Assembly (NCBI GenBank): GCA_035308905.1
Contig: DATGFS010000032.1
Coordinates: 90,469 to 154,468, forward strand
Direction of reading: 5' to 3'
Source of the DNA: a bacterium
Lineage (GTDB): Bacteria > Sysuimicrobiota > Sysuimicrobiia > Sysuimicrobiales > Segetimicrobiaceae
DNA length: 64,000 bases
In this document: in pieces, positions 9,217 through 17,761 of the stretch
Position numbering within the stretch: the stretch's first letter is position 1
Layout of the letters: every line of letters begins with the position of its first letter
Translations under genes and position numbers: made by a program
The notes under the pieces: generated by a model
What the model saw: the letters and a program-made list of their open reading frames with translations, nothing else
Databases searched by the model: none
Told to the model about the DNA's origin: nothing

Positions 9217-10116
9217 ATGGCGGCGCCATCCCTCGCGCGCGGCGCCGTGGCGGACCGGCCGGAGCCGCGCCCCCCTCGCCGGATCGCGTGGCGGCGCTTC
9301 AGGGGCAACGGGACGGCGGTCGCGTCCGCGGCGTTCCTGCTGCTCATGTACGCTGTCGCCGCGGGCGGCCCCGCGATCACCCCGTACCCGCCGAACGCCG
9401 TCGACATCATGAACGCCAACGCGCGCCCCTCGCCGGCGCACTGGCTCGGCACCGACGAGAACGGCCGGGACGTGCTCGCGCGGGTGATCGCCGGCGCGCG
9501 GACGACGATGACGGTCGGGCTGATCGCGATGGTCATCGCCGTCGTGATCGGGGCGTGCGTCGGCAGCGTCGGCGGCTACCTCGGCGGCTGGGCCGACGGG
9601 GTGCTGATGCGGTTTACGGACGGCATGATGGCGATCCCCTACTTCTTCCTGGTGCTGATCGTCGTCGCAGTCTTCGGCTCGACTTTCCGCAACATCCTCG
9701 CCGCGATCGGCGTCACGAGCTGGATGGTCGTGGCCCGGATCGTCCGCGGCGACGTGCTGCGGTACCGCGGGCTCGACTTCGTGCTCGCGGCGCGGGCGCT
9801 CGGCGCGCGCTCCGTCCGGATCCTGGTCCGGCACATCGTGCCGCAGGCCGCGCCGTCGATCATCGTCGCGGCGACGTTCGGCGTGGCGAACGCGATCCTC
9901 CTGGAGTCGGCGCTCAGCTACCTCGGGCTCGGCATCCAGGCGCCGCAGGCGAGCTGGGGCAACATGCTCAGCAACGCGCAGGCGTACGTGTGGGAGAATC
10001 CGCTGCTCCCGGTCTATCCGGGCTTGCTGATTCTCGTCACCGTGCTGGCGTACAATTTTCTCGGCGACGCGCTGCGGGACGCGCTCGACCCGCGGTATCG
10101 CGAGAGCGACGTGTAG
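9217..10116 (+). CDS. dppC: Dipeptide/oligopeptide ABC transporter permease, DppC family
   Basis: A 299-residue partner of the preceding DppB. A 30-residue Pro/Arg-rich cytosolic N-terminus is followed by the first helix and HWLGTDENGRDVLARVIAGA, then coupling-loop LDFVLAARALGARSVRILV and the ending GDALRDALDPRYR. ATG 9217 comes two bases after the previous stop, so ribosomes probably reinitiate. The family-5 binding protein, this pair and the following peptidase homologue form one transcription unit. Confidence 0.93.
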   Translation: MAAPSLARGAVADRPEPRPPRRIAWRRFRGNGTAVASAAFLLLMYAVAAGGPAITPYPPNAVDIMNANARPSPAHWLGTDENGRDVLARVIAGARTTMTVGLIAMVIAVVIGACVGSVGGYLGGWADGVLMRFTDGMMAIPYFFLVLIVVAVFGSTFRNILAAIGVTSWMVVARIVRGDVLRYRGLDFVLAARALGARSVRILVRHIVPQAAPSIIVAATFGVANAILLESALSYLGLGIQAPQASWGNMLSNAQAYVWENPLLPVYPGLLILVTVLAYNFLGDALRDALDPRYRESDV

Positions 10117-10133
10117 GAAAGGGGGCGGGCGGC

Positions 10134-11909
10134 ATGAGTGGTACGGCGGAGATCACGGGGTGGAGCGACCCGGCGCTGGAGGGGCGCGTGCTGGACGGCG
10201 TCTCGCTGAAGGTGCCGTGGCGGGTGGTCGAGGACTTCTCGAAGCTCGTGCGGCTCTCCGGATCGCCGGAGGAGCGCCGGGCGTTCGAGATCCTGACGCG
10301 CCACCTCGAGAAATGGGGCGTGCCGCATCAGCTGCACGAGCCGATGTGCTTCATCTCCATCCCCGGGCCCTCGACCGTGCGCTGCAACGGCGCCGCCTAC
10401 CGGGCCAAGACCCCCGCGATGTCGGTCTCCACCGGCGGGCAGGACGTGACGGGCGAGCTCGTCTACGTGCGCGGGACCGGCGGCGAGAGCGCCTACGACG
10501 TCTTCTCGACCGGCGTCGAGTTCGGCGGGACGCGCGTCGCGGGCAAGATCGTTCTCACCGAGGGCATGGCGTCGCCCGGCAAGGTCAAGGACCTGATGGC
10601 GGCCGGGGCGCTGGCCGGCATCTTCATCAACCCCGGCCAGAACATCCACGAGGGCATCTGCACGACGATCTGGGGCACGCCGGACCTCGACTCGGCGCCG
10701 CGGCAGCCGTCGATTCCGGTCGTCGCGGTCAACCATCCCGACGGAACGGCGCTGGTCCGCGCCGCGCAGCAGGAGGCCCGCGCGTCCGTCGCCACCCAGC
10801 TCGACACCGGGTGGCGGAGGATTCCGGTGCTGGTCGCGGAGATCCCGGGACGTCAGGCGCCGGACGAGTTCGTGCTGCTGCACGGGCACCTCGACGGCTG
10901 GCACTACGGCGTCGGCGACAACGCCACGGGTGACGCGACGATGCTCGAACTCGCCCGCGTCTTCTGGCGGCACCGCCGCCGTCTCGCGCGCACGCTGCGG
11001 ATCGCGTGGTGGTCCGGCCACTCCCACGGCCGCTACGCCGGCTCGACCTGGTACAGCGACGCGCACGCCCTGGACCTCGCCCGTCACGGCGTCGCGCAGG
11101 TCAACTGCGACTCGCCGGGCTGCCGCTGGGCGACGACCTTCAACCACCTGACCGCGATGAGCGAGACGGTGCCGCTCGTCGAGGCGGCGATCCGCTCGAC
11201 GGCCGGGATCACGCCCCAGCCGGAGCGGCCGCCGCGCGCCGGCGACTACTCGTTCAACGACATCGGACTGTCCTCGTTCTACATGCTCAGCTCGACTATG
11301 TCGGAAGAGGACCGGGCGGCGAAGCACTACTACGCGGTCGGCGGCTGCGGCGGCAACATCGCGTGGCACACCGAGGACGACCTCATGGAGATCGCGGACA
11401 AGGACAACCTGCTCCGCGACATGCGCGTCTACGCCGCGTCGGTGCTGCGCGTGCTCCAGGCGCCGGTACATCCGTTCGACTGGACGCGGACCGCGGCCGA
11501 ATTTCGCGACACGCTCGAGCAGTATCAACGGGCGGCCGGCGGGCAATTCGACTTCGGCCCCGCGCGCGCGGCGCTCGAGGCCCTTCAGGCCGGGCTCGAA
11601 TCGTTTTACGGCAAGGCCCCGGCGCGGGGCACCCCCAAGACGGCCGCGGTGCGGCGGTTCAACGCCGCGCAGCGCCGCCTCGGCCGTCTGCTCATTCCCG
11701 CCAACTACAGCCGGGTGCCGGCGTTCTGGCACGACCCGGCGGTCAACGTGCCGCCGCTGCCCGATCTCGCGCCCGCCCTCGGCGCGTCGCGGACGGCCGG
11801 GAACGCGGCGCAGGAAGGGATCCTGCGCGCGCACCTGACCCGCGGGCAGAACCGCCTCGCCTGGGCGCTCGAGCAGGCGCGGGAGGTGGTGGAACGCGGG
11901 ACGCGTTGA
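10134..11909 (+). CDS. M28-type peptidase homologue with altered active-site motif
   Basis: A 591-residue cytosolic protein (no signal sequence) with the M28 aminopeptidase layout: an N-terminal segment, a PA-like insert around residues 85-235, then the metallopeptidase core. Metal-ligand candidates are H252 and D254 (HGHLDGWH), D262 (GDNATGD), D326 (NCDSPG) and H412 (HTEDD). The Glu-Glu pair expected before GLLGS, which supplies the catalytic base and a zinc ligand, is replaced by GHSHGRYAGS (H296-S297-H298). The last 170 residues are an extra, mostly helical C-terminal region. It follows the transporter pair by 17 bases with a purine-rich ribosome site. Hydrolysis of an imported peptide or amide is likely but chemistry is uncertain. 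Confidence 0.82.
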   Translation: MSGTAEITGWSDPALEGRVLDGVSLKVPWRVVEDFSKLVRLSGSPEERRAFEILTRHLEKWGVPHQLHEPMCFISIPGPSTVRCNGAAYRAKTPAMSVSTGGQDVTGELVYVRGTGGESAYDVFSTGVEFGGTRVAGKIVLTEGMASPGKVKDLMAAGALAGIFINPGQNIHEGICTTIWGTPDLDSAPRQPSIPVVAVNHPDGTALVRAAQQEARASVATQLDTGWRRIPVLVAEIPGRQAPDEFVLLHGHLDGWHYGVGDNATGDATMLELARVFWRHRRRLARTLRIAWWSGHSHGRYAGSTWYSDAHALDLARHGVAQVNCDSPGCRWATTFNHLTAMSETVPLVEAAIRSTAGITPQPERPPRAGDYSFNDIGLSSFYMLSSTMSEEDRAAKHYYAVGGCGGNIAWHTEDDLMEIADKDNLLRDMRVYAASVLRVLQAPVHPFDWTRTAAEFRDTLEQYQRAAGGQFDFGPARAALEALQAGLESFYGKAPARGTPKTAAVRRFNAAQRRLGRLLIPANYSRVPAFWHDPAVNVPPLPDLAPALGASRTAGNAAQEGILRAHLTRGQNRLAWALEQAREVVERGTR

Positions 11910-11939
11910 TGCCCGGCTGCGTCCCGGTGGACACGTGAT

Positions 11940-11961
11940 CGCGCGCCTGCGTCAGCGCGCT
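11940..11961. terminator. Weak stem-loop between convergent genes
   Basis: GCGCGC repeats flank an eight-base loop in the 50-base gap between the two tail-to-tail peptidase genes. There is no T-run, and GCGCGC is self-complementary, so this is only a possible transcription barrier. Confidence 0.25.
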
Positions 11962-13684
11962 AGGAGACGGATCCCAGGCAGTCTTCCACGATCCGGCAGG
12001 CCGTCTGCACCGCGTCGAGCACCGCGTTGCGGCCGCGGACGAGGTCGACGCGCAGGAACTTCGCTTCCTCGCCGTCCGGCGGCAGCGCGGCGAGACGGCG
12101 GGCGCCGGCGAGCCGCGGCAGGAACTCGTTGTCGAGCGCGGGATCGTGCGCGTACCGGCCGGCGACCGTGTACGTCGCCGGAATCAGCGTCCGCCCGAGC
12201 AGCCGGTAGCACTCGTTGATCACACGGGCCCGTTTGGCCGCGGGGGCGGCTCCGGACGACGGGGTCGCCTGCGCGGCCGCCTGGGCGAGCCGGCCGCATA
12301 ACTCCTCGAGGCGTCCCGCGGCCGAGACCGCCGGCGCGAGATCGAACGACGGTCCCGCCTCGCGAGCGATCGCCCGCAGCTGCCTGTTCAAATCCGCGGC
12401 CGCCGCGGCGTAGTCGAGCGGCAGGATCGGATCGGTCAGCAGGCGGTCGAGGGCCAGCTCGAAGATCCTCGCGTCGCGGACGAGCCGCTCCGGATCGATC
12501 TTGTCGAGCGTGTCGTGCGGCGTGTGCCACCACCAGCCGAGGCTCCCGTCCTCCTGATGCGACAGCGAGCCGAAGAGCGACGGGATCCCGATGCCGAGGA
12601 ACGACTGGTCGGAATCGCGTCCGACCCGCTTCGGCGCAAGCGCGGCGCCGGCGACCTCCCGCACCGCCCACGCGCCGAGCGCAGACGTCTGCGGCATCGA
12701 GTTGGTGACGAAGCGGTCCGCGCCGGCGCCTCCGACGGAATCGATGTTGACGTGCGCGACGCAGTGTTCGGCGAGGTCGGACCAGTGATTGTCCGCGTAC
12801 CAGGCGGAGGACGAGTACCGGCCGTGCGAATGGCCGGACCACATCGCCGCGCGCAGGCCGCGGCGCCACGCGGCGCGCCGTTCCGCCAGCACGCGGGCGA
12901 CTTCGAGCGTCGTCGCGTTCGCGCTGCCGTTGTCCATCGCGCCGAGGTGCCAGCCGTCGAGGTGTCCCGAGAACAGCACGAACATCTCCGGCTCCGCCGC
13001 CGCGTGGCCCGCGTCGAGGTCGGCGAGCACGATCGGGGTGGACGTCCATCCCGTCCGCACCTCGGCCGCGAAGCGCACGGCGGTGCGCCCCTCGGCGCAG
13101 AGACGGCGCAGCGCCTGGCCGTCCGCCTGGTGGACCGATACCATCGGGATCGCCGGCAGCGTGCCGGCGGTGCTCGGCGCCGGGTTGCCCCACACCGGCG
13201 AGACGCACATCTCGTGCGCGTGCCGGCCGCTGACGAAGACGAGGCCCGCGACGCCGAGGCGCGAGCCCAGCACCGCCTGCTCCGGTGTGGCCAGGTCGTC
13301 CACGAGCGCGATCTTGCCCGCGGTGCCGGCGGACCCGCCGCGGGCAACCATGTAACTAAAGCCCGCCCGCGCGTAGTCTTCGGGCCGGCCCTTTCCGACA
13401 TCGACGAGATCCGCGGCGACCCCCGCCGCTTGCGTGGACCGGCCCATCGAATGGGTGATGCAGAACACGTCGCGCGGCGCCGGATGCGTGACCGCGAGCG
13501 AGGCCGCTCCCGGCAGGCTGATGTATGCGTCGTGCGTCACGATGCGGGTCTCGTAGCCGGCGGCGCGGAGCTGCTCCGCCGCGTAGTCCGCGGCGTTCCG
13601 CTCCTCGACGCTGCCGGAGAGGCGCGTCCACCGGGCGATCTGCCGGTTGTACTCGACCAGGCTGGACTGCGAGACCGCGCTCAC
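11960..13684 (-). CDS. M28-type peptidase homologue, second copy with the same altered motif
   Basis: A 574-residue paralogue of the convergent gene to its left, with the same architecture and C-terminal extension. Ligand candidates are H241 and D243 (GHLDGWH), D251 (MDNGSAN), D315 (NIDSVG) and a late HTPHDTLDKID. Here too the usual Glu-Glu motif reads GHSHGRYSSS (H285-S286-H287). A longer frame begins further upstream, but GTG 13684 overlaps the stop of the binding-protein gene as GTGA, the coupling arrangement used throughout this window, so I start it there. It is therefore co-transcribed with a branched-chain-type binding protein rather than a Dpp system. Confidence 0.82.
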   Translation of the reverse strand: MSAVSQSSLVEYNRQIARWTRLSGSVEERNAADYAAEQLRAAGYETRIVTHDAYISLPGAASLAVTHPAPRDVFCITHSMGRSTQAAGVAADLVDVGKGRPEDYARAGFSYMVARGGSAGTAGKIALVDDLATPEQAVLGSRLGVAGLVFVSGRHAHEMCVSPVWGNPAPSTAGTLPAIPMVSVHQADGQALRRLCAEGRTAVRFAAEVRTGWTSTPIVLADLDAGHAAAEPEMFVLFSGHLDGWHLGAMDNGSANATTLEVARVLAERRAAWRRGLRAAMWSGHSHGRYSSSAWYADNHWSDLAEHCVAHVNIDSVGGAGADRFVTNSMPQTSALGAWAVREVAGAALAPKRVGRDSDQSFLGIGIPSLFGSLSHQEDGSLGWWWHTPHDTLDKIDPERLVRDARIFELALDRLLTDPILPLDYAAAAADLNRQLRAIAREAGPSFDLAPAVSAAGRLEELCGRLAQAAAQATPSSGAAPAAKRARVINECYRLLGRTLIPATYTVAGRYAHDPALDNEFLPRLAGARRLAALPPDGEEAKFLRVDLVRGRNAVLDAVQTACRIVEDCLGSVS

Positions 13685-14916
13685 GGCAGCACCACCGCGT
13701 GCGTGGCGAACTTCGGCGGCCACACGAGCGCCCGCGTGTTCGGCGCGATCCACTCCCAGATCACGCTCGCGGCGCGGAGGTTCTCGCCGGCGCCGGCGGT
13801 CCCCGGCGCGCCGAAGGCGAGCCCGGCGCCATTCGGCAGGGCCCCGTCGGGCAGCGCCGAGCGGCGCGCGGCGTCCGCGATTCCGGCCGCGCTGAAGTCG
13901 CGGGCGCGCGGGAGGACGTCCCCGAAGAGGGCGATCCCCCCGGTGAATCCGGAGAGCGCCGGCTCCCAGAGGGGGTGTCCGTACCGCCGTTGGAACTCAC
14001 GCTGCGCCCAGAGCAGCGCCCGCGCCGCGTCCGGGGTCAGCGCGCGCGTGGGCAGCAGATCCCCGGTCTTGTCCGCGGAGAACACGCCGACCGCGCCCGC
14101 TCCGAGGCGCCGGCCGAACTCCGGCATGATGTAGGCGGAGCAGCCGCCGATGTTGACCGCGAGCGGCACGTGGGCGCGCAGAATCGCCTGGCGCAGCGCC
14201 ACCGCGTTCTCCATGTAGGCGCCGACGATCAGCACGTCCGTGCGCGAGGCGGCGATGCGCGCGGTGAGGGCGGCGTAGTTTGCCCGCCACGGATTGAACG
14301 GCACGCTCGCCGCGAGCGGGAGGCCGGACCGCCGGATCTCCGCGATCTCACCCTGTGCCTCCGAGCGGCCGAACGCGTCGTCCACGTAGACGACCGTGTA
14401 GCGGAGCGGGCCCGGCCGCCGGAGCCGGGGAGCAAGTTGGTCGCGCACGAAGGCGACCGCTTCGCGCCCGAGGACGCCGCCGCTCGGGGCGACGCGGAAG
14501 AAGTACCGTCCGGGTCCCGCCTCCGCGGGGATCTCGCCCACGGCGCCGGTTTCCCAGTAGACGACTCCGAGGTGCGCCGCGGTCTCCGCGGCCGGCCGCG
14601 CGATGACGCTGCCGTAGGTGCCGGCGATCGCGGTCACACCGCTCTCCGCCAATTGCTCGACGGCCGCGGGCGCCGAATCGGACGACGGCGCGGACGCGAG
14701 ACGCACCTCGACCGGGCGTCCGCCCACGCCGCCGCGCCCGTTCACGTAATCGGCGGCCAGGAGCAGCCCGTGATACTCGTCGACGCCGGCGCCCGGCGCG
14801 GCCTGCGGGCCCTCGACCGGGTACACCGCGCCGACGACCACCGGTCGTCCCCGGCCGGCGGCGGGGAGCCCCGCCGTCAGCGCCAGGAGGAGTGCGGCTG
14901 CTGCGACACGTCGCAT
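13681..14916 (-). CDS. ABC transporter substrate-binding protein, branched-chain amino acid type
   Basis: A 411-residue periplasmic binding protein of the LivJ/Peripla_BP_6 class. It has a cleavable signal (MRRVAAAALLLALTAGLPAA) and then the fold's typical opening VVVGAVYPVEGPQAAPGAGV. YTVVYVDDAFGRSEAQGEIA and NYAALTARIAASRTDVLIVG correspond to the inter-lobe strands of this family. No LivH, LivM or ATPase genes accompany it. Its only partner is the M28-like gene it overlaps by 4 bases. It may feed permeases encoded elsewhere or act as a sensor-type binding protein. Confidence 0.85.
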   Translation of the reverse strand: MRRVAAAALLLALTAGLPAAGRGRPVVVGAVYPVEGPQAAPGAGVDEYHGLLLAADYVNGRGGVGGRPVEVRLASAPSSDSAPAAVEQLAESGVTAIAGTYGSVIARPAAETAAHLGVVYWETGAVGEIPAEAGPGRYFFRVAPSGGVLGREAVAFVRDQLAPRLRRPGPLRYTVVYVDDAFGRSEAQGEIAEIRRSGLPLAASVPFNPWRANYAALTARIAASRTDVLIVGAYMENAVALRQAILRAHVPLAVNIGGCSAYIMPEFGRRLGAGAVGVFSADKTGDLLPTRALTPDAARALLWAQREFQRRYGHPLWEPALSGFTGGIALFGDVLPRARDFSAAGIADAARRSALPDGALPNGAGLAFGAPGTAGAGENLRAASVIWEWIAPNTRALVWPPKFATHAVVLP

Positions 14917-14952
14917 CGGTGACTCACCTCGGATGAGCGTTCTTCGCCCCGG

Positions 14953-15528
14953 CTACCGGGGCAGCCTGCAGAAACCCTGCGCTTCGATCCGAAACGCGTG
15001 GTTGAACCGGCTGCGGAAATTCTCGAAAGCGACGTGCGCGGTCAGCTCCACCATCTGCTCCGAGGAAAAATGGGTGCGCAGATCCGCGAACAACGCGTCG
15101 CCCGTGTCGTGTCCGGAAATGGTCATCCCGTCCGCATAGGCGAGGACTTTTCGCTCGAGCGGCGTGAACAGCGGGCTCGTCGCGTACTCCGCGAGGCGCG
15201 CGAACTTCTCCTCGTCGATGCCGGCCGCCTGTCCCGAGGCGGTGTTGATGTCCACTCAGAAGGGACAGCCGTTGAGCGACGCCACCCGAACGTAGACGAG
15301 ATACTTGAGGCCGGCCGGGATCAGCACCGCTTCGCTCATCGCCTTGCTCCACGTTTTATAGGCCGCGAGCAGCGCCGGGTGGTGGGCCCAGACCGCGGTC
15401 GTATTCAGCGGGGCGCCGAATCGCCGCGTTTCGTCCTCTAAGAGGCGGCGCACCGGCTCGGTCAGGATCGATGGATCGGGCGGTGCGAGCCGGCTCGCGT
15501 TGTGCGGGCGTGTATTCTCAGACGTCAT
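14953..15528 (-). CDS. AhpD/carboxymuconolactone decarboxylase-like probable selenoprotein (in-frame UGA)
   Basis: Read leftwards, a 90-codon frame stops at TGA (15258-15256) and resumes in the same frame for 100 codons. Joined, they give a 191-residue alkylhydroperoxidase-D-like protein. The stop falls exactly where this family has the second cysteine of its CxxC centre: the sequence is NGCPF, UGA, VDINTASG, so residues 88-91 would be C-x-x-Sec. Both halves match the family on either side of UGA, with FSSEQMVELTAHVAFENFRS and a QGFC ending. A stem-loop suited to Sec insertion lies just 3' of the UGA. ATG 15528 has a GGAGG site. Expected role: thiol/selenol-dependent peroxide reduction. A sequencing error (Cys codon TGC or TGT to TGA) is the main alternative. 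Confidence 0.8.
15225..15242 (-). promoter_or_regulatory. Candidate bacterial SECIS stem-loop
   Basis: In the mRNA, 16 to 34 bases from the UGA, the sequence forms a perfect six-base-pair stem (CCGCCU/AGGCGG) closing a six-base loop, CGGGAC. Counting from the UGA, 19 bases separate the codon from the loop, and a G occupies one of the first two loop positions. Both fit the published bacterial SECIS consensus (loop 16-37 bases from UGA, early G). It lies within the coding sequence, as bacterial SECIS elements do. Confidence 0.6.
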
Positions 15529-15612
15529 GGGGGCCTCCGCCGAGTCGTGGGGTTCTCGACGGTGCGCTGTCTTCGGCGGCGCGTCACCGGGCCCCCGCGC
15601 CGCATCCGCGAG

Positions 15613-16539
15613 CTATGGGCGCAGGAGATTCCGCACGACGAAAAGGACATTCGCGGGCCGTTCGGCCAGCCGCCGCATGAGATAGGGATACCATTCGGGG
15701 CCGTGCGGCGCCGCCACCCGGACGCGGTAGCCCTGCCCCGCCAGGTCGATCTGCAGCTGCGGGCGCACGCCGAGCAGCATCTGGAACTCGAACGCCGCGG
15801 CGGGGATTTCTTCCCGCGCCGCAAAGTCCGCGACGTGCCGGATGATCCGGTCGTCGTGCGTCGCGACCGCCGTGTAGGCGCCGGCGAGAAGGGCTCGTTC
15901 GACGAGGCGCACGTAGCTGCGATCGACGTCGGCCTTGCGCGGGTAGGCGACGTCCGCGGGTTCCAGGTAGGCCCCTTTGACGATGCGCACGTTGGGCGTG
16001 AGGGGCAGCAGATCGGCCAGATCGCGCTCGCTGCGGTAGAGGTACGCCTGCAGCGCGACGCCTACCCGCCCGCAGCCCGCCTCCCGCAGCCGGCGGTAGG
16101 TCCGCAGCGTGGCGTCGACGCGCGGCGATTCTTCCATGTCGATGCGCACGAAGTTGCCGCGCCGCGCCGCGTGCTCGACGAGGCGCGCGGCGTTACGATA
16201 CGCGACGTCTTCGCCGAAATCGAGCCCCAGGTTCGTGAGCTTGACCGCGATGTTGGCCTGCAGCTGCTCGCCGTCGATGCGGTCGAGGACGGCGACGTAC
16301 TGCCGGACGATCGACTCCGCGACGGCCGCGTCCGTCACGCCTTCGCCGAGCACGGTCGTGTTCGCGAGCAGCCCGTGCGCGTTGAGCCGGCGCACAACCG
16401 GCACGCACTCGTCCAACGACTCTCCCGCGACGAAGCGCCTCACGCCGGTCCGGCGGCCGTAGCGGCGCGCCGCCGCCGCCAGGCGGGGATCGTTGGCCGC
16501 GGCCAACAGCACATGCCGGACCAACGACGCCCGCGGCAT
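15613..16539 (-). CDS. putB: Proline dehydrogenase, monofunctional PutB type
   Basis: A 308-residue FAD enzyme that oxidises L-proline to pyrroline-5-carboxylate and passes electrons to quinone. Length matches the stand-alone PutB class rather than bifunctional PutA. Visible motifs are ANIAVKLTNLGLDFG (residues about 95-109), QAYLYRSERDL, RIVKGAYLEP, FEFQMLLGVRP and the C-terminal flavin/substrate segment PHGPEWYPYLMRRLAERP. ATG 16539 shares its first base with the stop of the upstream beta-propeller gene (TAATG), so the two are translated in series. No pyrroline-5-carboxylate dehydrogenase is in the window. Confidence 0.93.
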   Translation of the reverse strand: MPRASLVRHVLLAAANDPRLAAAARRYGRRTGVRRFVAGESLDECVPVVRRLNAHGLLANTTVLGEGVTDAAVAESIVRQYVAVLDRIDGEQLQANIAVKLTNLGLDFGEDVAYRNAARLVEHAARRGNFVRIDMEESPRVDATLRTYRRLREAGCGRVGVALQAYLYRSERDLADLLPLTPNVRIVKGAYLEPADVAYPRKADVDRSYVRLVERALLAGAYTAVATHDDRIIRHVADFAAREEIPAAAFEFQMLLGVRPQLQIDLAGQGYRVRVAAPHGPEWYPYLMRRLAERPANVLFVVRNLLRP

Positions 16540-17558
16540 TACCGGCCGAACGCCGCCGGCTTGAGGTCGACGCCGTCCGGGTCCTTGAGGTAGCCGGGTG
16601 TCCGGCCGGCCACGCCCGTCACGCCGTACTGCCACAGAATCCGCTTGGTCCGCCGGCTCAGGACGATGACGCGGTTGTTGTCGTCGTCGTTCAGGAGAAA
16701 GTTGCCGTTCGGCAGCTCGATCGCCAGCGAGGGATGGTTCAGCATGCCCGGGCCCGACTTCGGCCCGTATGACCACAACAGTTTCCCGGTGCGTGAAGCG
16801 ACCACCACCCGTCCGGGGTGGACGTAGTCGACCGTGAGATACTCGCCGGCGCGGGTCAGCTGCGTGTCCGACGCGTAGGCGACCGGCAGCGGGATGCGGT
16901 GGACGATCCGGCCGGTCGCCAGGTCGAGCTCCGACGCGCTGCGCCGTCCGATCTCCGTCACCAAAAGATGCCCATTGGGCAGCGGCGTGTCGCCGTTCGG
17001 GGACATGAGGTGCCCCTCCCCGGCGTCGCAGCGTCCCGTCTTGCCGAACTGGCGCTGCACGTGGCGGGCGGGCGGGGGATCGAAGAGCAGGACCCGGCAG
17101 TTCTTGATATCGGCGACGACCACGCGGCCGTCCGGCAGCTGGTAGGCATCGTCCGGCGTGTTGAGATAGCCGGGGGCGCTGCCGGGATGGCCGGCGTGGC
17201 CGTACTCCCAGACGATCTTGTGCGTCGCATAGTCGATGATGGCGATCATGTGGTTGTCTTCCTGGTTGGTGATGATCGTGCGGCCACCCGGGGTGTAGAA
17301 CGCGTCGTCGGGGTCGACGAAGGTCTGGCCGGGGGCAAGGTCGCCGGGGCGGGGGAACTCCCATACGATGCGCTTGTCGGGGGTGACTTCGAGGACGCGG
17401 TTGTTGTCCGCGTCGGCGATCAGAACGTTACCCCTGAGCCCGACGTCCTCGCCGTCGGGAGCGGCCTGGACGGCCGGTCCGTCGGACAGTCCGGCATACG
17501 GCAGCGCAAGAAGCGCGATGACAAAGACGGCGCGAGCCCACGATGCATGTCGAAACAC
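16539..17558 (-). CDS. Exported NHL/arylsulfotransferase-like beta-propeller protein
   Basis: A 339-residue protein with an N-terminal signal peptide (about residues 1-32) and a chain of propeller-blade repeats: NVLIADADNNRVLEV, RTIITNQEDNHMIAIIDY, RVVVADIKNCRVLLFDP, NFLLNDDDNNRVIVLSRRT, several followed by a KIVWEYG-like Trp strand. This pattern is typical of NHL/ASST-type propellers that bind ligands or partners outside the cytoplasm. I see no catalytic His of arylsulfotransferase with confidence. GTG start with GGGAGGG nine bases upstream. It overlaps the proline dehydrogenase gene by one base, so a role linked to proline or membrane electron flow is conceivable, but this is context only. 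Confidence 0.75.
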   Translation of the reverse strand: MFRHASWARAVFVIALLALPYAGLSDGPAVQAAPDGEDVGLRGNVLIADADNNRVLEVTPDKRIVWEFPRPGDLAPGQTFVDPDDAFYTPGGRTIITNQEDNHMIAIIDYATHKIVWEYGHAGHPGSAPGYLNTPDDAYQLPDGRVVVADIKNCRVLLFDPPPARHVQRQFGKTGRCDAGEGHLMSPNGDTPLPNGHLLVTEIGRRSASELDLATGRIVHRIPLPVAYASDTQLTRAGEYLTVDYVHPGRVVVASRTGKLLWSYGPKSGPGMLNHPSLAIELPNGNFLLNDDDNNRVIVLSRRTKRILWQYGVTGVAGRTPGYLKDPDGVDLKPAAFGR

Positions 17559-17687
17559 AGAGCGTTCCCTCCCGTCGCCTCGAGTGGACGGTGTTGTCCC
17601 CGGGGCCCCTAATTGTTCTTAAGACTAACTCCGGTGTGATCCGCGGGAATATCGGGTGGAGGTTTGATACGGTATCGGGTGAACAAC

Positions 17688-17725
17688 CCGGCGGGACGCT
17701 CGGGGCGCCCCGAGCGTCCCGCCGG
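17688..17725. repeat. Perfect 38-base inverted repeat, possible terminator
   Basis: Two 19-base arms meet with no spacer: CCGGCGGGACGCTCGGGGC followed by its exact reverse complement. It lies 36 bases past the stop of the leftward gene at 17762 and 129 bases before the start of the beta-propeller gene. On the minus strand it is followed by GTTGTTC, only a weak T-run. The simplest reading is a strong terminator for the stress-type gene. It could also be a protein-binding or repeat-family element. Confidence 0.6.
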
Positions 17726-17761
17726 CGCGATCAGCGGCGACGAGGCGGCGCCTCCGAGCGG

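Noticed and set aside
15256..15528. Reading the AhpD-like gene as two small genes or a pseudogene
   Set aside because: Both halves are in one frame, undamaged, and the only interruption is UGA at the family's Cys, followed by a suitable hairpin. The downstream half has no ribosome site of its own at its GTG.
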